Notes: a model not told the origin generated them from the letters alone. A stretch of DNA of 64,000 nt from Capnocytophaga sp. (GCA_030530525.1 JAUMUT010000006.1:1-64000); one strand, 5' to 3'. Shown: positions 8,476 through 17,912, numbered from the stretch's first letter. Made by a program: numbers and translations.

Positions 8476-9462
8476 TTATAGAGTTAAAGGTTTGTTCTTT
8501 TTATATTTTTTAAGATGTTGAGGGTCAATGATTTTTATATTTTCAAAAGCGATAGCCCCACGTACTATTCCTGAAACTACTCCAAAAAGAGCGTTTATCA
8601 TATTGATTTTCAATTCATTGACGTGGTAAATTAAGCTAATTTCTCTTGCGGGTTCAGGCTCTGAAAAATGATGAAGATGTTTTTGGTTATTTGCGGGCAA
8701 ATTTAGCGTATGCAAGTAGGGCAGGAGGGTCATTCCCATACCTTCATCGGCGAGTTTGATAAGAGTTTCAAAACTACCACTTTTTATTTCAAAAGATTCT
8801 TTTGGTTCTGTGGTTTCGGCTTCAGTTTCGTTTTGTTGGCAAATATTTAAAACACTATCACGGAAGCAATGCCCATCTTGTAGCATTAAAATATCGGTTA
8901 TTTGCAAATCTTCTGTTTGGATATTTTTCTTTCCTGTTAGTCTGTGATTATCAGGTATATAAGCTATAAAAGGCTCATAATACAAAGGTTTTTCTATGAT
9001 TTGTTTTTCTTTTAGAGGAGTAGCAACGATGGCGGCATCAATACTTCCGTCAAGGATAGATTTGATACACTCTTTGGTGTTCATTTCCTCAATTTTGAGT
9101 TCTACTTTTGGGTATTTTTTGAGAAAAGTATTTAAAAACATAGGTAAAAGCGTAGGCATAACGGTTGGGATAATGCCCAATTTGAACCTTCCGCCAATGT
9201 ATCCTTTATATTGAGCGATAATATTTTTTATTCTTTCCGATTCATTGACGATGCTTTCGGCTTGTTTTAGGATTTTTTCGCCTACTTCGGTAATACGGAT
9301 AGGTTTTTTGCTTCGGTCAAAGATAACGACTTCCAGTTCTTCTTCCAATTTATGGATTTGCATACTTAAAGTGGGTTGCGTAACATAACATTTTTCAGCG
9401 GCTAAGCTAAAATTTTTATATTGAGCAACTGCCAAAATATATTGAAATTGTACAATGGTCAT
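8476..9462 (-). CDS. oxyR: LysR-family hydrogen-peroxide regulator OxyR
   Basis: This LysR-type regulator has 328 residues from the ATG at 9460-9462 (MTIVQFQYIL). The N-terminal winged helix-turn-helix contains AAEKCYVTQPTLSMQIHKLEEELEV at residues 19-43. The C-terminal half is the periplasmic-binding-protein-like sensor. The peroxidatic-type cysteine block GHCFRDSVLNIC is present, with two cysteines about nine residues apart, as in OxyR. The divergent neighbour is dps, a classic OxyR target, which supports the call. I prefer the internal ATG because the 16 residues before it are hydrophobic and lie outside the family fold. The two genes downstream follow closely. Confidence 0.9.
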   Translation of the reverse strand: MTIVQFQYILAVAQYKNFSLAAEKCYVTQPTLSMQIHKLEEELEVVIFDRSKKPIRITEVGEKILKQAESIVNESERIKNIIAQYKGYIGGRFKLGIIPTVMPTLLPMFLNTFLKKYPKVELKIEEMNTKECIKSILDGSIDAAIVATPLKEKQIIEKPLYYEPFIAYIPDNHRLTGKKNIQTEDLQITDILMLQDGHCFRDSVLNICQQNETEAETTEPKESFEIKSGSFETLIKLADEGMGMTLLPYLHTLNLPANNQKHLHHFSEPEPAREISLIYHVNELKINMINALFGVVSGIVRGAIAFENIKIIDPQHLKKYKKNKPLTL

Positions 9463-9471
9463 AGTATTTAA

Positions 9472-9498
9472 TGGTATTTGAATTTTCAATATTGGTAT
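9472..9498. promoter_or_regulatory. Candidate OxyR operator in the oxyR-dps gap
   Basis: The hexamer TGGTAT occurs at 9472-9477 and again at 9493-9498, exactly 21 bases apart, or about two helical turns. It lies just upstream of oxyR and within reach of the dps promoter. LysR regulators bind such phased half-sites. That OxyR binds here is inference. Confidence 0.35.
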
Positions 9499-9543
9499 AA
9501 AAAAAATCAATGTAAAAAGAAAATTTCACAACGAGAATAGTTA

Positions 9544-9551
9544 TACCTTTG
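9544..9551 (+). promoter_or_regulatory. -7 box of dps
   Basis: TACCTTTG matches TAnnTTTG and lies 25 bases before the dps ATG. There is no good TTG at the -33 position, as expected for a promoter that needs an activator. Confidence 0.6.
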
Positions 9552-9576
9552 CATCAGAATTTAAAAATAGATTTTT

Positions 9577-10056
9577 ATGAGTTATAATAGTTTAGGGCTT
9601 GACAAAGCCAAAGTTGAAAAAGTAGCCAATGCGCTCAATATATTGCTTGCTAATTATCAAACATATTATCAAAATCTTCGTGGGGTACATTGGAATATCA
9701 AAGGGAAACGTTTCTTTGAACTTCATATAAAATTTGAAGAACTTTATAATGCAGCTCAGGCGCAAGTAGATGAAATCGCAGAGCGAATTTTAACACTTGG
9801 AGGAGTTCCTTTCCATACTTTTGATAGTTATGTAAAAAATTCTTCTGTACCTGTGGGCGAAAATATTTTTGATGATGAAAAAACAGTTCGTCTTGTAGCC
9901 GATAGCATTAGTGAATTGCTAAGAATAGAGAGAGAAATACTTGCACTTGCTGATGAAGCAAATGACGAAGGCACCACTTCTCTTATTAGCGACCTTGTTA
10001 CAGAACAAGAAAAAAACAACTGGATGCTTAGAGCGTATTTGAACGAAACTATTTAA
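9577..10056 (+). CDS. dps: Dps ferritin-like DNA-protecting protein
   Basis: This 159-residue mini-ferritin oxidises ferrous iron with peroxide and stores it in a 12-subunit shell. The ferroxidase ligands are in Dps spacing: H38, H50, D65 and E69 (HWNIKG, FFELHIKFEELY, DEIAER). The N-terminus is short and lacks a lysine-rich DNA-binding tail, so protection is probably by iron and peroxide removal rather than strong DNA binding (inference). It is divergent from oxyR and ends in its own terminator, which fits peroxide-induced expression. Confidence 0.95.
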   Translation: MSYNSLGLDKAKVEKVANALNILLANYQTYYQNLRGVHWNIKGKRFFELHIKFEELYNAAQAQVDEIAERILTLGGVPFHTFDSYVKNSSVPVGENIFDDEKTVRLVADSISELLRIEREILALADEANDEGTTSLISDLVTEQEKNNWMLRAYLNETI

Positions 10057-10074
10057 ATAAGTATTTTCTAAAAG

Positions 10075-10101
10075 GCTGTGATATTTTCACAGCTTTTTTT
10101 A
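10075..10101 (+). terminator. Terminator of dps
   Basis: GCTGTGA (10075-10081) pairs with TCACAGC (10087-10093), followed by eight T. It lies 18 bases after the dps stop. Confidence 0.85.
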
Positions 10102-11046
10102 TTGAAATAAATTTTTAATTTTCCCAAAGAAACCACTTTCTTTATCAGGATTTACTAATTGTAATAATTCTTTTCTATTTAATTGAATAACCATATAATG
10201 CCCGTCTAAAAAAACACATTTATTTTTTGGCATTCGTTCCAAAAAAACATCATAAGGCAACATATGCGCTTGATAATCATCTTCTTTATTAGGGTCGCCT
10301 TTATGAGTCATTAGAGAAATTTGCCATTGCGTAATATCTTTTTGTTCCAAATTATATTGTGTAATATCAATAATAGGCGGATGTTCATAAGGCAAAATAG
10401 TAACAACATCTTGGGTAAGGACGTAATGCCCGAAAATTTCATTATTTTCTTTTTGGAAAAACATTTGACTGGCAATGAAAGCATCAAAATGATATAGCTG
10501 ATAATCCAACATATTGCTAAATTCTTTCGCCATATCTTCGGCTTCTAAAATTTGGTTAGCCATTTTTTTATTAATGACAATAGGTCGTAAAATACTAAAA
10601 ATCACGCTATTGCTATCTTCATTTTTTAAATGAGCTAAAATAGATTTTATACCGAAATTGATATCTTGCATAAAATCATAATCTACATTGTTAGGAGCGT
10701 AAATAGTTCCGTGTTCGTCTATTACATTGGTTTGCAAATGTGTTGCTATATTTTCAATAAAACAAAGAGCAATGTGCCAATCGGAAATGGTACTGGGAGT
10801 ATTAACCCGAATATCATAAGAATTTTCTTGTTCATCATAACTTATTTCCGAGCCACGACCGCTCACGCCCAACTCGCCAAATAATAAAACACCAAAGTGG
10901 TTTAAAGGGGCATTCATTATTTCTTGATAATTATCGTGGTCTTCTTTTATAGAAAATTGAGATAATTTCCCATTGGAACAAGCAAGTAACTCATTGGGAG
11001 ACATTATCTTACGTTCTGTATTTTTTATGCAAAAAGTAACGCTCAT
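10099..11046 (-). CDS. Conserved protein of unknown function (possibly DUF4299)
   Basis: This is a 315-residue cytoplasmic protein from the ATG at 11044-11046 (MSVTFCIKN). It has no signal peptide or membrane segment. It begins with a beta strand and continues through mixed segments such as NHFGVLLFGELGVSGRGSEI and DWHIALCFIENIATHL, and ends with the basic-aromatic tail FFGKIKNLFQ. The start and layout remind me of the DUF4299 family, but I cannot confirm that. The longer reading frame starting with TTG at 11070 is rejected because a -7 box TATATTTG (plus 11068-11075) overlaps that codon. The gene stands alone. Confidence 0.6.
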   Translation of the reverse strand: MSVTFCIKNTERKIMSPNELLACSNGKLSQFSIKEDHDNYQEIMNAPLNHFGVLLFGELGVSGRGSEISYDEQENSYDIRVNTPSTISDWHIALCFIENIATHLQTNVIDEHGTIYAPNNVDYDFMQDINFGIKSILAHLKNEDSNSVIFSILRPIVINKKMANQILEAEDMAKEFSNMLDYQLYHFDAFIASQMFFQKENNEIFGHYVLTQDVVTILPYEHPPIIDITQYNLEQKDITQWQISLMTHKGDPNKEDDYQAHMLPYDVFLERMPKNKCVFLDGHYMVIQLNRKELLQLVNPDKESGFFGKIKNLFQ

Positions 11047-11067
11047 TCTGTTTTTATTTATCTTTTG

Positions 11068-11075
11068 CAAATATA
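11068..11075 (-). promoter_or_regulatory. -7 box that fixes the start of the 10.1-11.0 kb gene
   Basis: On the minus strand this reads TATATTTG. It lies 22 bases before the ATG at 11046 and covers the in-frame TTG at 11070, so that codon is upstream of the transcript start. Confidence 0.6.
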
Positions 11076-11189
11076 GAATTTTATTTTGTAATAAGGGAAG
11101 TTTTTAATAAAATTGTATTTAATTATGATTTTTTAAGAAATAGAAAAATAATAAAAATTAAAATAATAGCATAATAATATAAAAAAATG

Positions 11190-11197
11190 TATCTTTG
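11190..11197 (+). promoter_or_regulatory. -7 box of the MscS channel gene
   Basis: TATCTTTG overlaps the first in-frame ATG (11187), so translation must begin later, at 11208 or more likely 11217. Confidence 0.6.
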
Positions 11198-11216
11198 CAG
11201 ATTAAAAATGCTAAAA

Positions 11217-12935
11217 ATGCTTTTAAAAAGATATTTTTTTTATATATTTCTCCTTTTTTCGTGGGGTAATGTTGCTCAAACGCAAGATAGTTTGCTCTTA
11301 AACTTGCAAGAACAAATAAAAGAATTAAAAAAACTTCGTGTTAAAGATTCTTTAAAAATAGATATTTTAAGCACAGAATTGCAAACTATTATTATTGAAG
11401 GGCAAAAAGTAGAAGATAAAAAAGAAGATTCTACTTTGATAAAAAAGCGAATTACTGAAATTCAGCGGTTAAAATCTCAAACCGAAGGCGCTCCCATTAT
11501 CATAGAAAATGATACTTTGTATAAAATATTTGCAACTGTGGGAGGCTATACCCCATTGGAGCGGGCGCGGCTAACTTCTTCTAAAATAAAAAAAGTAGCC
11601 GAAGATGTTATTTATTATTCAGATTCTCTGATAGTTAGAAAACAAGAAGATATTCAGTTTATTTGTTATCGAGGAGAAATTTTGCAGGTAGTAACCCCCA
11701 CAGATGCACTTTGGTTTGGCATTTCAGATGACGAACTTTCGCATATTTTTTTAGATAAAATAAATAAAAATATAAAAAAATATAGAGTAGAACATAGCTT
11801 CAAAACTAAATTATGGCGAATAGGCGAACTTGCTTTGATGATTTTTGCAATAGCAGCTTTTTTCTTTGGGTTACGTTTTTTATTCCGAAAGCTACAAGTG
11901 TCTTTCTTTAAAATGAAATTTTATGACAAAGGTATTCGGATAAAAAATTATAACTTACTTAACCGAAATCAAATTCATAATATAGTTTCTAAAATATTGA
12001 TGCTCATACATTTAGTGCTATTTTTTGTAGTTTTATTTTCTACTATCCCTTTTGCGCTAAAATTATTTCCATCTACTAAAATATGGGCAGAAAAATTACA
12101 AAAACTTATATTAGAGCCTTTTATAACGATATGGAATGCAATTATTGATTATTTGCCCAATTTGGTGATTATTTGTATTATTTTATTTATTACTAAATTG
12201 ATAATGAACCTCTTACGTTATTTTTTATACGAAATAGAACGAGGTGCTTTAAAGATAAAGGATTTTTATAGAGAATGGGCAAAACCAACGTATAACATCA
12301 TTCGTGGTCTGTTGATTTGTTTTGTCTTGATAATAATTTTTCCTTATTTGCCTGGCGCAGGTTCATTTGCTTTTCAAGGAGTTTCTGTATTTTTAGGTTT
12401 GTTAATTTCCTTAGGGTCTTCTTCTACTATTTCCAACGCAATTGCAGGAATATTAATTACTTATATGCGTCCGTTTAAGGAAAATGATTGGATAAAAACA
12501 GGAAATATAACAGGCTTGGTAGTAAGGAGAAATAGTTTAGTAACAAGGCTAAAAACTATTAATAATGAAGAAGTTACGGTGCCTAATTCGGCTATTTTGA
12601 CAGGTTCTACGATTAATTATTCTTCCATCGGGAAAATGCAAGGATTGGTGATAACTGCCCAAGTATCTGTTAGTTATGATGTGGATTATGAAAAAGTAAC
12701 CGATTTACTTATTGAGGCTGCTGTATCTACCAAAGGGATTTGTAATAAAGTAAAACCTTACGTTTTTCAAATTTCTCTTAATGAAATAAATGCCACATAT
12801 GAAATAAACGCTGTAACAGATGATCCTCAAAATATGTACTATATAAAATCGGATTTGATAAAAAACATTCAGCATACATTCAGGCAACGAAACGTACGAC
12901 TTAGTTCTATAAAGTATATAGAAATCAGAAAATAA
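11217..12935 (+). CDS. MscS-family mechanosensitive channel, large form
   Basis: This inner-membrane channel opens under membrane tension to release solutes on osmotic downshock. From the ATG at 11217 it has 572 residues, twice the length of E. coli MscS. A signal peptide (cleavage near VAQ-TQ) and a periplasmic, coiled-coil-prone region of about 170 residues come first. About five membrane segments follow. The last holds the pore helix with LGLLISLGSSSTISNAIAGI, then the beta domain VRRNSLVTRLKTINNEEVTVPNS and a short alpha-beta C-terminus. Earlier ATGs at 11187 and 11208 lie in or almost at the -7 box. It ends at a shared terminator. Confidence 0.9.
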   Translation: MLLKRYFFYIFLLFSWGNVAQTQDSLLLNLQEQIKELKKLRVKDSLKIDILSTELQTIIIEGQKVEDKKEDSTLIKKRITEIQRLKSQTEGAPIIIENDTLYKIFATVGGYTPLERARLTSSKIKKVAEDVIYYSDSLIVRKQEDIQFICYRGEILQVVTPTDALWFGISDDELSHIFLDKINKNIKKYRVEHSFKTKLWRIGELALMIFAIAAFFFGLRFLFRKLQVSFFKMKFYDKGIRIKNYNLLNRNQIHNIVSKILMLIHLVLFFVVLFSTIPFALKLFPSTKIWAEKLQKLILEPFITIWNAIIDYLPNLVIICIILFITKLIMNLLRYFLYEIERGALKIKDFYREWAKPTYNIIRGLLICFVLIIIFPYLPGAGSFAFQGVSVFLGLLISLGSSSTISNAIAGILITYMRPFKENDWIKTGNITGLVVRRNSLVTRLKTINNEEVTVPNSAILTGSTINYSSIGKMQGLVITAQVSVSYDVDYEKVTDLLIEAAVSTKGICNKVKPYVFQISLNEINATYEINAVTDDPQNMYYIKSDLIKNIQHTFRQRNVRLSSIKYIEIRK

Positions 12936-12951
12936 AGCTCATTAAGGGAAT

Positions 12952-12982
12952 AAAAAAAGCACTTCATTAGAAGTGCTTTTTT
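12952..12982. terminator. Bidirectional terminator between the MscS gene and secDF
   Basis: GCACTTC (12959-12965) pairs with GAAGTGC (12970-12976). The stem continues with A-run and T-run ends on the two sides, so it serves both converging genes. Confidence 0.85.
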
Positions 12983-12996
12983 GTTATAGAAAATAT

Positions 12997-15900
12997 TTAT
13001 TTGTCTTCTTTTTCGTCTTCTTCAGACTTTTTGGTAGTATCATAAACTAATGGTGTAGCCACAAAGATAGAAGAATAAGTACCTGCAACAACCCCTATAA
13101 TCATTGCAAACATAAATCCTCGTAGAGTTTCTCCACCAAAGATAAATATAGCAAGCAAGGTGAATAAGGTAGTTAAAGAAGTATTCAATGTACGGCTAAG
13201 GGTTGTACTGACAGCCGAATCCAAATTGTATCTTGTCCAGCCTTTTTCATTAGTAACTTCTCTAATTCGGTCAAAGATAATCACCGTATCGTTAAGCGAG
13301 TATCCAATTACGGTAAGAATTGCCGCAATGAAAGATTGGTCAATTTCCAAACTGAAAGGCATTACAGAATAAAGCAATGAGAACACTCCTAAGATGATAA
13401 GAACATCGTGAGTAAGTGCTGCAACTGCTCCGAAAGAGAATTGCCATTTTCTGAAACGCAATAAAATATAAAGGAAGATAACAGCAAGTGAACCGATAAC
13501 AGCCCACGAAGCACTAGATTTAATATCTTCGGCAATACTTGGACCTGTTTTGTCTGATTTCATTACTCCAAGACCTCTTCCATTCATAAATTCGGTATAA
13601 GAAATATCTTCTCCCATAAATGGTTTTAGGTCTCGGTACAAAATTTCTTGTATTTCATTATCTACCGCAGTACTTTCTTCTTGTACTTTGTATTTAGTAG
13701 AAAGTTTTACTTGGTTTGCACTACCAAAAGTTTTTACCTCTACATTTCCTAAAGAATTTTTAAGAGCTTCGGCTATTTCCGTTGTTTTTACAGGATTTTT
13801 GAAACGAATTTGGTACGAACGACCTCCAACAAAGTCAATACCTTGGTCAAAACCACGAGTAAAGATAGAACCTAAACTAACCAAAATCATTACAATAGAA
13901 ATAGAATACCAAAGTTTTCTTCTTTTAATGAAATGATAATGAACATTTGCCAAAATATTTTTAGTAATAGGAGTAGAGAAAGCCAAATCTCCTCCTTTTG
14001 CTACTTTTCTATCAATAAATAAACGAGTAATGAAAATAGCTGTAAATAAAGAAGTTACAATACCAATCATTAAGGTTGTTGCAAATCCTTTAATAGGCCC
14101 ACTACCAAAGATAAACAATACTACCCCTGTTAAGAAAGTGGTAATGTTAGAGTCTAAGATAGAAGAAAGTGCGTGTTTGAACCCGTCTGTAACTGCAACA
14201 GAAAGTGCTTTACCTGCCCTGAGTTCTTCCCTGATACGTTCAAAGATAATCACATTGGCATCAATAGCCATACCTATGGTAAGAACAATACCCGCAATAC
14301 CTGGCAGAGTAAGCACAGAATGCAAGCTCGCTAAAACACCAAAAATAAGTAAAATATTGAAAAATAGGGTAAAATCAGCATATACCCCAGCACGTCCGTA
14401 GTAGAATAACATCCAAAGGAAAATAAATCCGCCAGCGATAACGAACGACATAAATCCGTTATTGATAGCCTCTTGCCCAAGAGATGGTCCTACGATTTCT
14501 GACTGAATAATATCTGCCGAAGCTGGTAATTTACCTGCACGAAGTACGTTTGCTAAGTCTTGCGCTTCTGCAACGGTGAAGTTTCCTGTTATTTGTGAGT
14601 TACCTCCTGCAATGGCTCCGTTTGTAACACCTGGTGCAGAATAAACAATATTATCCAAAACAATGGCAATATTACCTTGTTCAGTATAAGCTTTTCCTGT
14701 TAAATTTTCCCAAATTTTAGCTCCTTTGCTATCCATATTCATAGAAACACAAGGCTGGCTTCGGTGGTCATAAGTTTGCACAGCATCGGTAATAACACCA
14801 CCTGTTAAAGGTGCTTCGTTGTTACGATTTCCTCGTAAAGCATACAATTCTACAAGGTCAGATTTTCTAAGAAGGCTACGTAGTTGGTCTTTGAATTTAG
14901 TAGCTTCGGTTGGGTTTGCATTTTCGTATTCTAATGGAATAAATTGATTATAAAGCTGTTTTAAATCACTTAATTTATGAGGTTTCCCGAAAGCGAAACG
15001 AGCATATTTAAGATGGTTTGGTAACAATCTTTTTCCGTCTTCTGAATGGAAATAAGAAAGTAATTTCGTAGTATCTGAAGCTAAAAAATACCCAATAGAA
15101 GGCGAATTTGCACCAGAAGTAAGCTGAATAAGGTCATAAATAGGGTTAGCTTTTGGAGCAACAACAGAATCTTTTTTATCAATTTTAGCCAAAAGTGTAT
15201 CTACTTCACTTTGTGTAGCCTCTGCTACTTCTACTTTTTCAGGGTCTAATTTTGCTTGAAGTACGTTGTTCAAATCTGCAAAATATTGATTGAAATCATT
15301 TGCTTTGAAAGTTTCCCAAAACTCTAACTGAGCAGTACTTTGTAACAAATTTTTAACACGAGAAATATCCTTCGCTCCAGGAAGTTCTACCGATATACGT
15401 CCAGAATTACCCAAACGTTTAATATCAGGGTTAGAAACTCCAAATTTGTCTATACGTTTGCGCAATACCTCAAAGGCAGAAGAAATAGACTCATCAAGTT
15501 TATTACGAATAATAGGACGCACTTGGTTGTTAGGCATTTGCGGTGTTATAAGTCCGCTAAGTGTCTTATTACCAAATACATCTGGTGCAGAAAGCTGTCC
15601 GCCATTTCTTTCAAAAGCCTCAAAGAAAAGGTCAATGTAAGTTTTATCTGTTTCTCGAAGTCCTTTATCTGCTTCGTCTAACGATTTTTCAAAAATGGCA
15701 TTTTTAGAATTATCTGCCAATTCTCTTAAAATGTCTTTAACAGAAATTTGTAAAGTTACGTTAATACCTCCTTTTAGGTCAAGACCTTGTTTTAGCTCTT
15801 CGTCTTTTACTTGTTTGTAAGTATAATTTACAACACCCAAGTTATAAACCGATTCATTACCAATAGAATCCAAATATCTATCGACAATTTTCTCTCGTTT

Positions 15901-16056
15901 TGCGTTGTAATCTTCCTCAGAACTTGGTACTTTTAACTCTGCAAACTTGCGAGCTTTACTCTCCACATTGTTCGCTACAAATGTGAAAGACAGCTGGTAA
16001 ATACTGACTAACCCAAATAAAATAGCAAACAATTTTACTAATCCTTTGTTTTGCAT
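12997..16056 (-). CDS. secDF: Fused protein translocase subunit SecDF
   Basis: This 1019-residue fusion of SecD and SecF uses proton flow to help pull Sec substrates across the inner membrane. The SecD part (residues 1 to about 690) has one N-terminal membrane helix, the large periplasmic P1 domain (LKGGINVTLQI near 100, the DGKRL and NDEAPL-like blocks), and the membrane core with GIAGIVLTIGMAIDANVIIFERIREEL. The SecF part begins near residue 705 and repeats the core as TVIGYSLNDTVIIFDRIREV. Fusion into one chain is usual in Bacteroidota. The C-terminus is acidic. A -7 box TATATTTG (plus 16090-16097) precedes the ATG. Confidence 0.97.
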   Translation of the reverse strand: MQNKGLVKLFAILFGLVSIYQLSFTFVANNVESKARKFAELKVPSSEEDYNAKREKIVDRYLDSIGNESVYNLGVVNYTYKQVKDEELKQGLDLKGGINVTLQISVKDILRELADNSKNAIFEKSLDEADKGLRETDKTYIDLFFEAFERNGGQLSAPDVFGNKTLSGLITPQMPNNQVRPIIRNKLDESISSAFEVLRKRIDKFGVSNPDIKRLGNSGRISVELPGAKDISRVKNLLQSTAQLEFWETFKANDFNQYFADLNNVLQAKLDPEKVEVAEATQSEVDTLLAKIDKKDSVVAPKANPIYDLIQLTSGANSPSIGYFLASDTTKLLSYFHSEDGKRLLPNHLKYARFAFGKPHKLSDLKQLYNQFIPLEYENANPTEATKFKDQLRSLLRKSDLVELYALRGNRNNEAPLTGGVITDAVQTYDHRSQPCVSMNMDSKGAKIWENLTGKAYTEQGNIAIVLDNIVYSAPGVTNGAIAGGNSQITGNFTVAEAQDLANVLRAGKLPASADIIQSEIVGPSLGQEAINNGFMSFVIAGGFIFLWMLFYYGRAGVYADFTLFFNILLIFGVLASLHSVLTLPGIAGIVLTIGMAIDANVIIFERIREELRAGKALSVAVTDGFKHALSSILDSNITTFLTGVVLFIFGSGPIKGFATTLMIGIVTSLFTAIFITRLFIDRKVAKGGDLAFSTPITKNILANVHYHFIKRRKLWYSISIVMILVSLGSIFTRGFDQGIDFVGGRSYQIRFKNPVKTTEIAEALKNSLGNVEVKTFGSANQVKLSTKYKVQEESTAVDNEIQEILYRDLKPFMGEDISYTEFMNGRGLGVMKSDKTGPSIAEDIKSSASWAVIGSLAVIFLYILLRFRKWQFSFGAVAALTHDVLIILGVFSLLYSVMPFSLEIDQSFIAAILTVIGYSLNDTVIIFDRIREVTNEKGWTRYNLDSAVSTTLSRTLNTSLTTLFTLLAIFIFGGETLRGFMFAMIIGVVAGTYSSIFVATPLVYDTTKKSEEDEKEDK

Positions 16057-16241
16057 TTTTACAATTATTTATAATCTTTCAAAAATTGCGCAAATATAGG
16101 AAATTTCCATAAAATATCGTAGATTTATTTGTTAAAAATTAAGTTTTTATAAAGAAGAAAAAATATAGTACCAAGAGAGTGTAATCTAAATAATTGTAAA
16201 TCAGTATTTTATATTAAAAATAGGGAAAAATATGTTAAAAA

Positions 16242-16274
16242 TAAAAAGCCTCAAATTAGTTCTGAGGCTTTTAT
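16242..16274 (-). terminator. Terminator downstream of the DUF4476 gene
   Basis: AAAAGCCTCA (16244-16253) pairs perfectly with TGAGGCTTTT (16263-16272). A short T-rich run follows on the minus strand, next to the stop at 16277. Confidence 0.8.
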
Positions 16275-16276
16275 TG

Positions 16277-17131
16277 TTATCTGTAATCTCTTACATATTC
16301 CATAAGTTGTTTTTTATCACTCGAGAAAGTAAATATTTGATAAACAACGAAAAAATTGTTTTTATCTACACAAATAGGATATAATTTTTTTGCCATAGTT
16401 AGTTTAGCTTTATCAAAAGAAAAGGCAGAGGCTAATTCTTTGATTTGCTGTGAAGTAAAAGCTGTTGTACGCATTTGTTGCTCTATGAAAATGGCTTTCT
16501 CATCATCAAAGGTATAATTTTGTCGAAGATTAGATATAAAATTTCTAAATACATCATCTGGCATAACATTCGCTTGTATGAAGATTTCATTTTGGGCAAA
16601 TCCTCTATTATTTCGGTAAGGATTATTCCAAATATCATTCCAATTTTCTACTCCATACCATTGACTTTCAATAGGATAAGAAGCTAATTCATACAATCCA
16701 TATTGTGTAAAAAAGTCTAATACAACCCGAGTATCATTTTTTGCAAAAATAGTAGTTCTGTATATCAAATATCCGTTGGCATAGATAGAAAGTGGTTGCC
16801 TGCCTGCACCAACATCAAAGAAACGAAATTTACCATTAGAATTGCTAATTTGCTGATTCCCAAGCTCTATTGTAAAAAAGCCAACTTCTGGAATACGAAT
16901 AAAAACCTCTGAGTATCCGAAATTTACATTCCATTGATAATTAATTTGTGTATTTCTATGTTGTTGTAAATCAATGGGTTTTAGTTCTTTATTCCCATCT
17001 ATCCATTCCATACGTTGTACATTAATTTCTGATGGTTTTGCTTCATTTTTTAATAAAGTACCCATTTTTCCTGCTTCTTGTGCAAAGATAAATTGGGATA
17101 AAAAAATACCAAAAAAAGCTAATTTTTTCAT
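16277..17131 (-). CDS. Secreted DUF4476 domain protein
   Basis: This 284-residue exported protein has a signal peptide ending at FAQ (residues 1-18). The middle is beta-rich, and the C-terminal 90 residues match the helical DUF4476 pattern: DDVFRNFISNLRQ, FDDEKAIFIEQ, FTSQQIKELASAF, FDKAKLTMAKKLYP and VYQIFTFSSDKKQLMEYV. DUF4476 proteins are common in Bacteroidota and have no agreed function; the helical repeat suggests binding. Its ATG is 2 bases past the pssA stop, so it is the downstream gene of a pssA operon. Confidence 0.8.
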   Translation of the reverse strand: MKKLAFFGIFLSQFIFAQEAGKMGTLLKNEAKPSEINVQRMEWIDGNKELKPIDLQQHRNTQINYQWNVNFGYSEVFIRIPEVGFFTIELGNQQISNSNGKFRFFDVGAGRQPLSIYANGYLIYRTTIFAKNDTRVVLDFFTQYGLYELASYPIESQWYGVENWNDIWNNPYRNNRGFAQNEIFIQANVMPDDVFRNFISNLRQNYTFDDEKAIFIEQQMRTTAFTSQQIKELASAFSFDKAKLTMAKKLYPICVDKNNFFVVYQIFTFSSDKKQLMEYVRDYR

Positions 17132-17133
17132 TT

Positions 17134-17832
17134 TTATAATTTTTTTGTGATTTTCATAAAAACAGATAGCAATATGTATGCCACAATGATAAGAGGGATT
17201 CCTAAAACTTTGAATATCAATAATAAAATAATAGAAATTACTAAGAAAAGATATTTTATTGCGTTGTTTTTTAAGGAAAAATCTTTGAATTTTAGTGCAA
17301 AAAGTTCTATTTCGCTATTAAGCAAATAACAACTAAGGAGTGTAATACTAAGCAAACCCCATAAAGGAAGATAAAAAAATGTTAAATTATCGTCCATTTG
17401 GCCAACTCCTAACCCAACAATAAACAAGGCATTGGCGGGTGTAGGAAGCCCAATAAAAGAAGAGGTTTGCCGAGTGTCAATGTTAAATTTTGCTAATCGG
17501 TAAGCAGAGGCTAACGTGATGAGGAAGCCTGAAAAAGGAATTAATTCGTAAAAGCCTCCATAAGAAGGAGTTACATTACTTATTAGTAGAAACATTACTT
17601 GCCCAGGTACAACACCAGAGGTTACCATATCTGCCAAAGAATCTAATTGTAAGCCCAAAGGGGAAGAGACTTTTAACATTCGGGCTACAAATCCGTCAAA
17701 AAAATCAAATACAATTCCTAAAAAAATCCAAAATAAAGTCCCTTTAAAATATCCAATGGAGGCGTATTGTAGGGCTATTAAACCACAAAATAAATTTAAA
17801 AGTGTTAAAAAATTTGGGATATGTTTTTTCAT
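17134..17832 (-). CDS. pssA: CDP-diacylglycerol-serine O-phosphatidyltransferase
   Basis: This membrane enzyme makes phosphatidylserine from CDP-diacylglycerol and serine, the precursor of phosphatidylethanolamine. It has 232 residues and about seven hydrophobic segments. The CDP-alcohol phosphotransferase signature is complete: DFFDGFVARMLKVSSPLG then LDSLAD (D-x2-D-G-x2-A-R-x8-G-x3-D-x3-D) at about residues 43-68. It is the short, integral-membrane form found in Bacillus and Bacteroidota, not the peripheral E. coli type. It leads directly into the DUF4476 gene. Confidence 0.93.
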   Translation of the reverse strand: MKKHIPNFLTLLNLFCGLIALQYASIGYFKGTLFWIFLGIVFDFFDGFVARMLKVSSPLGLQLDSLADMVTSGVVPGQVMFLLISNVTPSYGGFYELIPFSGFLITLASAYRLAKFNIDTRQTSSFIGLPTPANALFIVGLGVGQMDDNLTFFYLPLWGLLSITLLSCYLLNSEIELFALKFKDFSLKNNAIKYLFLVISIILLLIFKVLGIPLIIVAYILLSVFMKITKKL

Positions 17833-17856
17833 TATATTAAATTGAAGGTAAGAAAT

Positions 17857-17912
17857 AGCAAAGGAATATTATCCAAGTTTTGTATTACTTGATGAATATT
17901 CCTTTGCTTTTT
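17857..17912. terminator. Long-loop hairpin downstream of the cupin gene
   Basis: A perfect 14-bp stem (17857-17870 with 17895-17908, arm AGCAAAGGAATATT) has a 24-base loop. It lies between the cupin stop (17927) and the pssA start. The T-run is better on the plus side, so its role as a minus-strand terminator is likely but not certain. Confidence 0.6.
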
